A stretch of 34,510 bases of DNA from Bacillota bacterium (GTDB lineage: Bacteria; Bacillota; UBA4882; UBA10575): positions 1-34,510 of the forward strand of contig DUNX01000049.1 of assembly GCA_012839115.1 (NCBI GenBank), written 5' to 3'. The notes beneath the pieces were generated by a model, which saw nothing but the letters and a program-made list of their open reading frames with translations, ran no database searches and was not told where the DNA came from. Below are positions 16,413 to 24,282 of the stretch, in pieces. The position numbers were made by a program, and so were the translations under genes. How positions within the stretch are numbered: the first letter of the stretch is position 1; each line of letters opens with the position of its first letter.

Positions 16413-17753
16413 ATGGTCGTCATTACGAAACAGCGAAAATCCTTCATTACCTGCCTGGGATTGACGGCGGCTCTGTTGGTCCTGGCCCTGGCCGGCGCAG
16501 TTGCCGGCAGCAAGGAGAAATATGATTTTGGCGGCCGGACGGTTACATATTCCGCCTGGTGGGAATTGCGCCCGCAGCCCGGTGCTTCGGTAGAGATGGA
16601 CCGGCAGATCCGGCGGGTGACCGAGGTGGAAAAGAAATACAACGTAAAGATTGATTACGCAAATATCCCCTGGGGGGAATACCTGGCCCGGTATATCACG
16701 ACGGTGATGGCCGGGGACAGCATGGCCGACATCGCCTGTGTTGAAGTCAACTGGTTTTACCCCACACTGCTGTTGAATAATTTCTGCCTTCCCATCTCCT
16801 CACTGGGTGTCTTTGATTTTAATGACGAAAAATTCCAACGCGAAACCGTCACCTTTGGTGAGTACAACGGAGAAATTTATTGCTACGAAATCGGTAATGT
16901 ATACCCCCGGGGTGTGGTCTTTTTCAACAAGACCATGTTTGCGCGGGAAGGCATCACCGACATGTACGACGTCTTCTTTAACTATGAGTGGACCTGGGAT
17001 AAGATGCTGGAATACGCCAAAAAATTGACCAGGGATACCGACGGCGACGGTATTATTGACCAGTGGGGCCTCGGCGGCGGGACCGGCCGGGTTTGGCGGG
17101 GCTTTATCATCTCCAACGGCGCCAATTTTATTGATATTTCCGACAAAAGCAAGCCCCGTTTTGCCTTGGGCGACCCCAACGCCATCGCGGCTCTCCAGGC
17201 CTACCAGGATTTCACCCTCAAACACCAGGTAATCCTGGTTCCGCCGGAGGGCGCGCCGTGGGATTATGCAATCGAGGCTTTTATCGAAGGAAAAGTAGGG
17301 ATGCTTGTCGGGCAGATCTACAAGCTCCACAGCTTGAAAACAAAAATGCAAGATGAATACGGCGCAGTTTTATTCCCGATGGGCACCAGCATGAAGGAGT
17401 ATACATCGGAGCTTACCGGTCATTTTGTAAAAGTGATGCCAATCACCATAAAAAACCCCAAAGAAGTGGCGATAGTGGAAGATGCCATGACCGAACCGCA
17501 TCCGGATGAAGACCCCGACGACTGGCGGGAGTATTACGAGATGCGGATGACCGATGAAGAGTCCATCGAGACGGTGAAGATGATCTGGGATAAACAACTC
17601 AGTGTCTTTAATCTCCAATCGGCCTTTGATGTCATGGATATCTTCTATACCTTGGAATGGGAACTCCAGACCGGCGCCAAAACCCCGCAGGCGGCGGTGG
17701 AAGAGTATGCCCAGGAAGCGCAGATGCGGATTAATGATTCGCTAATCTTCTAA
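16413..17753 (+). CDS. Extracellular solute-binding protein, array copy 2 (mosaic)
   Basis: 446 residues from the ATG at 16413, but AAAGGGG abuts that codon directly. An ATT at 16422 would have a normal nine-base spacing and gives an N-terminus that aligns better with copies 1 and 4, so the true start may be non-standard. The signal peptide has no lipobox and probably ends near AGA/VAG. Calcium-loop-like DTDGDGIID begins at residue 208. The ends of the protein match group A (copies 1 and 3). The middle, from about 16919 to 17210 (REGITD, TGRVWRGFIISNG, LQAYQDF), matches copy 4 of group B, suggesting gene conversion. It probably delivers a related ligand to the same permeases as copy 1. Confidence 0.94.
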   Translation: MVVITKQRKSFITCLGLTAALLVLALAGAVAGSKEKYDFGGRTVTYSAWWELRPQPGASVEMDRQIRRVTEVEKKYNVKIDYANIPWGEYLARYITTVMAGDSMADIACVEVNWFYPTLLLNNFCLPISSLGVFDFNDEKFQRETVTFGEYNGEIYCYEIGNVYPRGVVFFNKTMFAREGITDMYDVFFNYEWTWDKMLEYAKKLTRDTDGDGIIDQWGLGGGTGRVWRGFIISNGANFIDISDKSKPRFALGDPNAIAALQAYQDFTLKHQVILVPPEGAPWDYAIEAFIEGKVGMLVGQIYKLHSLKTKMQDEYGAVLFPMGTSMKEYTSELTGHFVKVMPITIKNPKEVAIVEDAMTEPHPDEDPDDWREYYEMRMTDEESIETVKMIWDKQLSVFNLQSAFDVMDIFYTLEWELQTGAKTPQAAVEEYAQEAQMRINDSLIF

Positions 17754-17870
17754 TAACATGCAAAGCAGGATTGCGGGTTCGCCGGGCTATGGGGTTCTTT
17801 TTTCAGCTGGCTAAAAGCATGACTACGGCAAGATAGAATAATATAAAAAAAGGGGGGGTCAGTAAGGGAA

Positions 17871-19196
17871 ATGAAAAATTGGTTTCGTGTAATTGTTATT
17901 GGCGGATTGGTTCTGCTCATATTGGCGGTTACCATTACGGCCGGGGGAAAAGAGGAGAAACATAATTTTGGCGGGCGGACAATTACTTACTCCGCCTGGT
18001 GGGATTTGCGCCCGGATCCCGGGGTTTCCCTGGAGATGGAGCGGAAGGCCCGGCGGGCTGCTGAGGTGGAAAAGAAATATAACGTAAAGATCGATTACGT
18101 CAATATCCCCTGGGGGGAATACCTGGGCAGGTACATCACGACCGTCATGGCCGGCGACCGCATAGCGGATATCGCCATTGTGGAGGCTGAATGGTTTTAT
18201 CCCACGCTTTTGATGAACAATTTCTGTACAAACTTGAGCGATTTAGGGGTATTTGATTTTACCACTGAAAAATTTGAACCGGTTACGGTAAATCTCGGCA
18301 CTTACCGCGGAAAGGTCTACGCTTATGAAACCGGCCGGCTCTACCCCCGGGGCGTCCTTTTCTGGAACAAGAGTATGTTCGCCCGGGAAGGCCTGCCCGA
18401 TTTATATGAGACATTCTTTAACTATGGGTGGACCTGGGACAAAATGCTCGAATTTGCAAAAGCATTGACAAAAGACACCGACGGAGACGGTGTAATTGAC
18501 CAGTGGGGGATTGGTGGTACCGCCCAAAGGCTGGAACGGGGTTTTGTCATCTCCAACAACGCTCATTATATAGATATCTCCGATTTTGACAATCCAAAAT
18601 TCGGCCTGACCCACGCCAATGCCATCGATGCGCTCCAGGCGCACCAGGACTTTATCCTCAAGCACCAGGTGGTATTGATGCCGCCGGAGGGGGCGCCTTG
18701 GGATTACAACGTTCATAGCTTTATCGAAGGCAAACTCGGGATGCTGGTCGGGCAGTTTTGGAAGATCAACGACTATATGAAAGGGAACATGCAGGACGAA
18801 TACGGGATCGTTTTATTCCCGATGGGACCGAAAGCGAAGGAGTATACCTCTGAATTGACGGGACACAATTTCAAGACTATGCCGGTATCGGTGAAGAACC
18901 CCAAAGAAGTGGCGATTGTGGAGGATGCCATGACCGAACCGTTCCCGGATGAAGGCCCCGACGACTGGCGGGACTACTACGAATTAATGGTCACCGACGA
19001 AGAGTCGATCAAGACTGTCGAGATGATCTGGGAGAAACAGCTGGGTGTCGTTAATCTCCAATGGGCATTCGGGATCAACGATATCTTCTACACCCTCGAG
19101 TGGGAGGTAATGACCGGGAATAAAACGCCCACGGCCGCTGTGGAAGAGTTTGCACAGGAAGCCCAGATGCGGATTAATGACGCCTTGTCATTCTAA
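17871..19196 (+). CDS. Extracellular solute-binding protein, array copy 3
   Basis: 441 residues. The signal sequence lacks a cysteine; cleavage is possible near ITA. Group A sequence: WWDLRPDPG near the N-terminus, DTDGDGVID loop at residue 202, acidic PFPDEGPDDWRDYYE near the C-terminus, and the EAQMRINDAL signature. It is closest to copy 1 by eye (AQRLERGFVISNNAHYID against AQRLERAFVISNNAHYID). The gap from copy 2 is 117 bases with only weak secondary structure and a run of seven G at 17852-17858. AAGGG lies close before the ATG. Confidence 0.94.
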   Translation: MKNWFRVIVIGGLVLLILAVTITAGGKEEKHNFGGRTITYSAWWDLRPDPGVSLEMERKARRAAEVEKKYNVKIDYVNIPWGEYLGRYITTVMAGDRIADIAIVEAEWFYPTLLMNNFCTNLSDLGVFDFTTEKFEPVTVNLGTYRGKVYAYETGRLYPRGVLFWNKSMFAREGLPDLYETFFNYGWTWDKMLEFAKALTKDTDGDGVIDQWGIGGTAQRLERGFVISNNAHYIDISDFDNPKFGLTHANAIDALQAHQDFILKHQVVLMPPEGAPWDYNVHSFIEGKLGMLVGQFWKINDYMKGNMQDEYGIVLFPMGPKAKEYTSELTGHNFKTMPVSVKNPKEVAIVEDAMTEPFPDEGPDDWRDYYELMVTDEESIKTVEMIWEKQLGVVNLQWAFGINDIFYTLEWEVMTGNKTPTAAVEEFAQEAQMRINDALSF

Positions 19197-19252
19197 GTTT
19201 CCATATGTTCGCCCTTAAAAAATATATATAAAATAAATGAGGAGGGATTGCT

Positions 19253-20599
19253 ATGCAAAGAAAACGGAAGCTCTTTTTACTCACCCTGATTGTGCTGATC
19301 TTTATTATGCTGGTGGCCGCCGTTGTGGCCAGCGGGAAAGCGAAGAAGTACAATTTTGGCGGCCGGACAATTACTTGGGCAACCTGGTGGGAAGAGGCTA
19401 AACCGGTGGCTGGGAGGTCGGAACGGGAGGATCTGCGGCTAAAGCGGGAGGTTGAGGTCGGGAAGAAGTACAATGTGAAATTTGATTATCTAACTGTTCC
19501 CTGGGGAGAGTTTATGGCCAAATATATAACCACCGTGATGGCAGGGGATGCCATGGCCGAGATCGTCAGTGTCCAGACCGACTGGTTCTACCCGACGCTG
19601 CTCTTGAATAATTTCTGTATGAACCTGAGTGAGCTGGGTGTCTTTGACTTTAAGGCCCCCAAATTCCAGAAAGAAACCATAGACTTTGCCACCCTGGACG
19701 GATCGGTCTACGGGTACGAGATTGGAAGGATCGAGCCCAGAGGGGTAATCTTCTTTAACAAGACCATGTTCGAGCGGGAAGGGATCACCGACATCTACGA
19801 TACGGTTTTCAACTACAAATGGACCTGGAATAAAATGCTGGAAGTCGCCAAAAAACTGACCAGGGATACCGATGGCGACGGGGTCATCGACCAGTGGGGA
19901 CTCGCCGGCGCGACCGGCCGGGTCTGGCGGGGCTTTATTATCTCCAATGGTGGTAATTTCATCGATATTTCCGATAAGTGGCACCCCCGGTTCAGCCTGG
20001 GCGACCCGGCTGCTCTTGAAGCCCTCCAGGCCTATCAGGACTTTATCTTAAAAGAAAGAGTTATCATGATCTCACCGGAAGGTTCGCCATGGGACTATCC
20101 GGTCCAGGCTTTCCTCGACGGGAAAGTGGGCATGCTTGTCGCGCAGATGTGGAATATTGATAAAATGCGTGACAACATGAGCGACGAGTACGGGGTCATC
20201 CTGTTCCCCATGGGACCGCGGATGAAAGAATACACCTCCGAAGCCACTCTGCACCACTTCAAGGTCTTCCCGGTCACGGTCAAGAACCCGAAAGAAGTGG
20301 CGATTGTGGAAAACGAGATGACCGAGCCCTACAAAGTCGGCGGCGAGTTGCTGTTTATGGAAGAAAAGAACGAAGAATGGCTGGAAATGCGGGTGACCGA
20401 CGATGAGTCGATCCAGATCGTCCAGATGATCTGGGATAAACAGAACAGCATCTTCAATCTGCAGGAAGCCTTTGGGGTCATGGATATCTTCTACACAATC
20501 GACGACGAACTCCAGAAAGGGAACAGCACGCCGCAAGCGGCGGTAGAAGAGTACGCCCAAGAAGCCCAAATGCGGATTAACGATTCCTTGATGCTTTAA
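19253..20599 (+). CDS. Extracellular solute-binding protein, array copy 4
   Basis: 448 residues, no lipobox cysteine, cleavage possible near VVA. First copy of group B: WWEEAKPVAG then RSEREDLRL near the N-terminus, GRIEPRGVIFFNK, DTDGDGVID loop at residue 205, and YKVGGELLFMEEKNEEWLE in place of the acidic stretch of group A. The GAGGAGGG site six to seven bases before the ATG is the best in the array. The gap from copy 3 is only 56 AT-rich bases. A 284-base structured gap follows. Its middle third is shared with the mosaic copy 2. Confidence 0.95.
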   Translation: MQRKRKLFLLTLIVLIFIMLVAAVVASGKAKKYNFGGRTITWATWWEEAKPVAGRSEREDLRLKREVEVGKKYNVKFDYLTVPWGEFMAKYITTVMAGDAMAEIVSVQTDWFYPTLLLNNFCMNLSELGVFDFKAPKFQKETIDFATLDGSVYGYEIGRIEPRGVIFFNKTMFEREGITDIYDTVFNYKWTWNKMLEVAKKLTRDTDGDGVIDQWGLAGATGRVWRGFIISNGGNFIDISDKWHPRFSLGDPAALEALQAYQDFILKERVIMISPEGSPWDYPVQAFLDGKVGMLVAQMWNIDKMRDNMSDEYGVILFPMGPRMKEYTSEATLHHFKVFPVTVKNPKEVAIVENEMTEPYKVGGELLFMEEKNEEWLEMRVTDDESIQIVQMIWDKQNSIFNLQEAFGVMDIFYTIDDELQKGNSTPQAAVEEYAQEAQMRINDSLML

Positions 20600-20669
20600 T
20601 CGCCGGTTACATGCAGCGATCGATCTCGCAACCTGTTTTGTAACCCTGGTAATCTGTTTCCTTTGTGAT

Positions 20670-20703
20670 GGCCGGAAGAGCGGAGCTAGACGCTCTTCCG
20701 GCC
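20670..20703. other. 13-bp perfect hairpin, gap 4/5
   Basis: GGCCGGAAGAGCG and its exact complement around an 8-base loop. No T-run follows, so it is more likely a stabilising or processing element than a full terminator. The counterpart at 22297-22332 has a different stem sequence but the same geometry. Confidence 0.8.
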
Positions 20704-20707
20704 CTTA

Positions 20708-20777
20708 GGCGCCGGGTTTGCCCTGACTTTGCTCGTCCACGCCGTCTTTCGCGTGACGCATTCGCAAGCCCGGCGCC
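20708..20777. other. Long-range hairpin 2, gap 4/5
   Basis: The 14-base arms at 20708-20721 and 20764-20777 pair with one G-U wobble and enclose about 42 bases. The counterpart in the next gap (22340-22349 with 22398-22407) pairs perfectly over 10 bp, with the wobble replaced by an A-T pair. Confidence 0.65.
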
Positions 20778-20883
20778 GGTATTTTCCAGACCGTTCCCGG
20801 AGAAGGATCCGTTTCCACTATGCCGGTCATTGCCTGCAGAGGGCCGGCTTATGGGAAGGCAGAGAGAAAAAGGGGGGTTACAC

Positions 20884-22224
20884 TTGAAGAAAAACAAGTT
20901 GTTCCTGGTGATTTTAGCGGGATTAATCTTTGTTATCCTGGCGGTTGCCGTGGCCGCCGGCGGGAAAGAGAAGAAACATGATTTTGGCGGCCGGACCATT
21001 ACTTATGCGACCTGGTGGGAATATAAACCGCAGGCAGGCCGGTCGGAACGGGAGGATCTGCGGCTGCAGAGGGAAGCGGAGGTCGGGAAGAAGTATAATG
21101 TAAAAATTGATTACCTGAATGTTCCCTGGGGAGAGTTTATGGCCAAATATATCACCACCGTGATGGCAGGGGATGCCATGGCCGACATCGTCAGTGTCCA
21201 GGTTTGTTGGTTCTATCCGACACTACTGATGAATAATTGCTGTCTCTCCCTATCCTCTTTGGGCGTTTTTGATTTTGACGCGCCCAAGTTCCAAAGGGAG
21301 AGTATAGAATTTGCCACCCTGGACGGGGAGGTCTACGGCTACGAGACTGGGAGGATCGAGCCCAGAGGGGTGATCTTCTTTAATAAATCCATGTTTGAAC
21401 GGGAAGGACTCCCCAATTTGTATGAGATTTTCTTCAATTACAAGTGGACCTGGGATAAGATGCTCGAGTTTGCCAAGAAAGTAACGAAAGATACCGACGG
21501 CGACGGGATTGTTGACCAATGGGGGATTGGCGGCGCTACCGGCCGGCTTTGGGGCGGTTTCGTTTTCTCCAATGATGCCCATTTTGTCGATATCTCCGAT
21601 AAGTGGAATCCCCGGTTCAGTATGGGCGATCCTAATACCCTTGAAGCCCTCCAAGCTTTTCAGGATTTTGCCATAAAACACGAGGTTATGCTGGTTAAAC
21701 CGGAAGGCGCCCCATATGACTACCCGGTTCAGGCCTTCCTCGACGGGAAATTGGGGATGCTTTGCGCTCAAGTTTGGAACCTTGACAAGATGCGGGACAA
21801 CATGAACGATGAGTACGGGATAGTTTTATTCCCCATGGGACCACAGATGAAGGAATATACAGCGGAGGCTACCGGCCACCACATCCGGACCTTCCCGGTG
21901 ACCGTCAAGAACCCGGAACAGGTGGCCATCGTGGAAGATGCCTTGACCGAACCTTATGAGCTCGACGGAGAACTGGCGATTATAGAGGAGAAAAATGAAG
22001 AATGGTTGGAAATGCGGGTAACCGACGAAGAATCAATCCGGGTGGTCCAGATGATCTGGGACAAACAGTTGAGTGTCTTTAATTTGCAGGAAGCCTTTGG
22101 GATCATGGATATCTTCTATACCCTCGAGTGGGAGTTGGAACACGGGATCAAAACGCCACGGGCGGCGGTGGAAGAAGTTTCCCAGGAAGCCCAGATGCGG
22201 ATTAGTGATTTCTTGTTGCTTTAG
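20884..22224 (+). CDS. Extracellular solute-binding protein, array copy 5
   Basis: 446 residues from a TTG at 20884. This start is set by the site AAAGGGGGG just upstream and by near-identity of the following bases with copy 6, which starts at the matching TTG. The open frame reaches back to 20665 but that part is the structured gap. The signal sequence MKKNKLFLVILAGLIFVILA has no lipobox. Group B features: DTDGDGIVD loop at residue 203 and YELDGELAIIEEKNEEWLE. It has more cysteines than its relatives (VCW, NNCC, MLC). It ends in EAQMRISDFLLL, a slight change of the array signature. It arose with copy 6 by a tandem duplication that includes the gap. Confidence 0.94.
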   Translation: MKKNKLFLVILAGLIFVILAVAVAAGGKEKKHDFGGRTITYATWWEYKPQAGRSEREDLRLQREAEVGKKYNVKIDYLNVPWGEFMAKYITTVMAGDAMADIVSVQVCWFYPTLLMNNCCLSLSSLGVFDFDAPKFQRESIEFATLDGEVYGYETGRIEPRGVIFFNKSMFEREGLPNLYEIFFNYKWTWDKMLEFAKKVTKDTDGDGIVDQWGIGGATGRLWGGFVFSNDAHFVDISDKWNPRFSMGDPNTLEALQAFQDFAIKHEVMLVKPEGAPYDYPVQAFLDGKLGMLCAQVWNLDKMRDNMNDEYGIVLFPMGPQMKEYTAEATGHHIRTFPVTVKNPEQVAIVEDALTEPYELDGELAIIEEKNEEWLEMRVTDEESIRVVQMIWDKQLSVFNLQEAFGIMDIFYTLEWELEHGIKTPRAAVEEVSQEAQMRISDFLLL

Positions 22225-22518
22225 TCGCCGGTTACACCGTGTGGTCCCGGTAACCATCTCGTTAACCTGGTATCTCTGGTTTTTTGTCCCATTTAGCAGC
22301 AGGGAAAGCGGGGCAACGCGCTTTCCCTGCTGTCAAGTGCCGGGTTTGCCTTGTCTTTCCTCGTTCGCGCCATCTTTTTAGCGTGACGAAATTCCCAGCA
22401 AACCCGGGGCGGTATTTTCCGGACCGTTCCCGGAGAAGGAGCCATTTTCATGATACCGGTTATTACCTGCAGAGGACCGGAATAGGGGAAGGCACAGGAA
22501 AAAGGGGGAGGTTAAATT
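22225..22518 (+). repeat. Structured gap between SBP copies 5 and 6 (repeat unit 2)
   Basis: 294 bases, the second copy of the unit at 20600-20883. It keeps both hairpins (22297-22332 and 22340-22407), the GACCGTTCCCGGAGAAGGAGCC block and the final GGGGGAGG site of copy 6. Conservation of pairing despite changed stem bases suggests the RNA structure matters. Confidence 0.75.
22297..22332. other. 14-bp perfect hairpin, gap 5/6
   Basis: CAGCAGGGAAAGCG pairs with CGCTTTCCCTGCTG around an 8-base loop (22311-22318). Same loop length as the hairpins at 16360 and 20670. No T-run follows. Confidence 0.8.
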
Positions 22519-23862
22519 TTGAAGAAAAACAAGTTGTTCCTGGTGATTTTGGCAGGATTAATCTTTGTGATCCTGGCCGTTGCCATGGTGGCCGGCGGGA
22601 AAGAGAAGAAACATGATTTTGGCGGCCGGACCATTACTTATGCGACCTGGTGGGAATATAAACCGCAGGCAGGCCGGTCGGAACGGGAGGACCTGCGGCT
22701 GCAGAGGGAAGCGGAGGTCGGGAAGAAGTATAATGTAAAAATTGATTACCTGACTGTTCCCTGGGGCGAGTTTACGGCCAAATATATCACCACCGTAATG
22801 GCGGGGGATGCCATGGCCGACATTGCCAGCGTGCAGATTGACTGGTTCTATCCGACGCTGCTCCTGAATAATTTCTGTCTCAACCTTTCCTCGCTGAATG
22901 TCTTTGATTTCAGTGCCCCCAAGTTCCAAAGGGAGACCGTGGACTTTGCCGTCCTGGATGGAGATGTTTATGGCTACGAGATCGGGAGGATCGAGCCCAG
23001 GGGGGTAATTTTCTTTAATAAGACCTTGTTTGAGCGGGAAGGGCTGCCCAACCTGTATGAGGTCTTTTTCAATTATGAGTGGACCTGGGATAAGATGCTC
23101 GAGTTTGCCCAGAAAATAACGAAAGATACCGACGGCGACGGGATCATTGACCAATGGGGGATTGGCGGCGCTACCGGCAAGGTTTGGTGCGGTTTGCTCC
23201 TCTCCAATGACGCCCATTTTATTGATATCTCCGATAAAAGGAACCCCCGGTTCAGCATGGGCGACCCCAATGCCATTGAAGCCCTCCAGTTCTTCCAGGA
23301 TTTGGCCGTAAAATACAAGGTTATGCTGGTTAAACCGGACGGCGCCCCGTATGACTACCCGGTCCAGGCCTTCCTCGACGGGAAAATGGGGATGCTTTGC
23401 GCCCAGTTTTGGAATATCGATAAGATGCGGGACAACATGAACGATGAGTACGGGATAATCCTCTTCCCAATGGGGCCAAAGATGAAGGAGTATACGGCGG
23501 AGGCTTCCGGCCATCACCTCAAGACCTTCCCGGTAACCGTCAAGAACCCGGAACAGGTGGCCATGGTGGAAGATGCTTTGACCGAACCCTATAAAATCGG
23601 CGGCGAACTGCTGCTTATGGAAGAAAAGAACGAAGAATGGCTGGAAATGCGGGTGACCGACGAGGAGTCGATCCAGATGGCCCAGATGATCTGGGATAAA
23701 CAGCTGAGCGTCTTTAACTTCCAGGCCGCCTTCGGGATCATGGATATCTTCTACACCATCGAGTGGGAGTTGGAGCACGGGCACAATACACCCCGGGCGT
23801 CGGTGGAAGAGTATTCCCAGGAAGCCCAGATGCGGATTAATGACTATCTGTCCCCGTTATAA
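22519..23862 (+). CDS. Extracellular solute-binding protein, array copy 6
   Basis: 447 residues from a TTG start with GGGGGAGG seven bases upstream. The first roughly 75 codons are almost identical in DNA to copy 5, while later parts differ more (NNFCLNLSSLNVFDF, TGKVWCGLLLSND). No lipobox. DTDGDGIID loop at residue 203; YKIGGELLLMEEKNEEWLE; C-terminus EAQMRINDYLSPL. It is the last gene of the array, and a 420-base gap with no obvious terminator follows. It most likely binds a ligand related to that of copy 5 and passes it to the second permease pair. Confidence 0.95.
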   Translation: MKKNKLFLVILAGLIFVILAVAMVAGGKEKKHDFGGRTITYATWWEYKPQAGRSEREDLRLQREAEVGKKYNVKIDYLTVPWGEFTAKYITTVMAGDAMADIASVQIDWFYPTLLLNNFCLNLSSLNVFDFSAPKFQRETVDFAVLDGDVYGYEIGRIEPRGVIFFNKTLFEREGLPNLYEVFFNYEWTWDKMLEFAQKITKDTDGDGIIDQWGIGGATGKVWCGLLLSNDAHFIDISDKRNPRFSMGDPNAIEALQFFQDLAVKYKVMLVKPDGAPYDYPVQAFLDGKMGMLCAQFWNIDKMRDNMNDEYGIILFPMGPKMKEYTAEASGHHLKTFPVTVKNPEQVAMVEDALTEPYKIGGELLLMEEKNEEWLEMRVTDEESIQMAQMIWDKQLSVFNFQAAFGIMDIFYTIEWELEHGHNTPRASVEEYSQEAQMRINDYLSPL

Positions 23863-24282
23863 CTCTACCTGCCAGTGCTTGCAGGTCAAAGCGCTTATGT
23901 CTTACGCAGTCGCTTTATTGGTTAGTTCCGGGATGGATTTCCAAGATAGGTCCCGTAGATATGGATGAAATTCGTCAACCCGGTCGCGCGTGCGCGCGAA
24001 AGCGCTGCTGACCTGGTTATTAAAGGAAAGGCGGCTTTTGGCTGTCTTTTTCTTTCGCTTCCTGCCGCCGCGCTTTCCGGGGCAAACATGACAAGCCCCG
24101 GTTCCAGGAGTTGTCTCTTTACTTACCGGTGATCCGGGAACAAAAAGCCAAGAAAAGCGTTATTTTACCAGGAAGCTGGTGCAGGCTTTGTGACATTACG
24201 GATATTTCATGCAGAGCGTGCTAAAGAGAAGAAATAAACGCTCAAAGATAGACAAATACAGACAGGGGGAGGGTAAAACAGC
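23863..24282. other. Gap after the SBP array: hairpins and two operator-like motifs
   Basis: 420 bases without a gene. It contains a 6-bp hairpin (23867-23886), two copies of AAAGCGCT (23888-23895 and 23999-24006) in LacI/CcpA-like contexts, a GGCGGC/GCCGCC pairing (24030-24069), and a 7-bp hairpin CCGGGGC/GCCCCGG (24077-24101). No classical terminator with a T-run is visible on the plus strand. The promoter of the ABC-2 operon probably lies in the AT-richer last 120 bases. Confidence 0.5.
23888..24006. promoter_or_regulatory. Pair of LacI/CcpA-like operator motifs
   Basis: TCAAAGCGCTTATG and GCGAAAGCGCTGC share the core AAAGCGCT, the centre of catabolite-response (cre) and many LacI-family operators (ideal TGAAAGCGCTTTCA). 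Their centres are 111 bases apart, a distance that suits DNA looping. Both deviate from the ideal at several outer positions. Confidence 0.35.

Larger units (their letters stand above)
20600..20883 (+). repeat. Structured gap between SBP copies 4 and 5 (repeat unit 1)
   Basis: 284 bases clearly related to 22225-22518. Both begin TCGCCGGTTACA and share GTATTTTCC, GACCGTTCCCGGAGAAGGA, CCTGCAGAGG and a final purine-rich site. Two hairpins occur: 20670-20703 (13-bp stem, 8-base loop) and 20708-20777 (14-bp stem with one G-U pair). No protein-coding frame with a good start lies here. It probably forms the 3' end of copy 4 mRNA plus the leader of copy 5. Confidence 0.75.

Noticed and set aside
20665-20883. 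N-terminal extension of SBP copy 5
   Set aside because: This stretch contains two strong hairpins and is duplicated in the next gap without a matching frame; the TTG at 20884 has a ribosome binding site and matches copy 6.
22558-23784. Long open frame (408 codons) on the minus strand across SBP copy 6
   Set aside because: It is antisense to a certain gene, similar antisense frames lie over several of the other copies, and it has no signal or family features. It is explained by codon bias.
15014-23862. CRISPR-like or mobile-element origin of the repeats
   Set aside because: The repeats are whole genes with gaps; there are no short spaced repeats, terminal inverted repeats or transposase genes.
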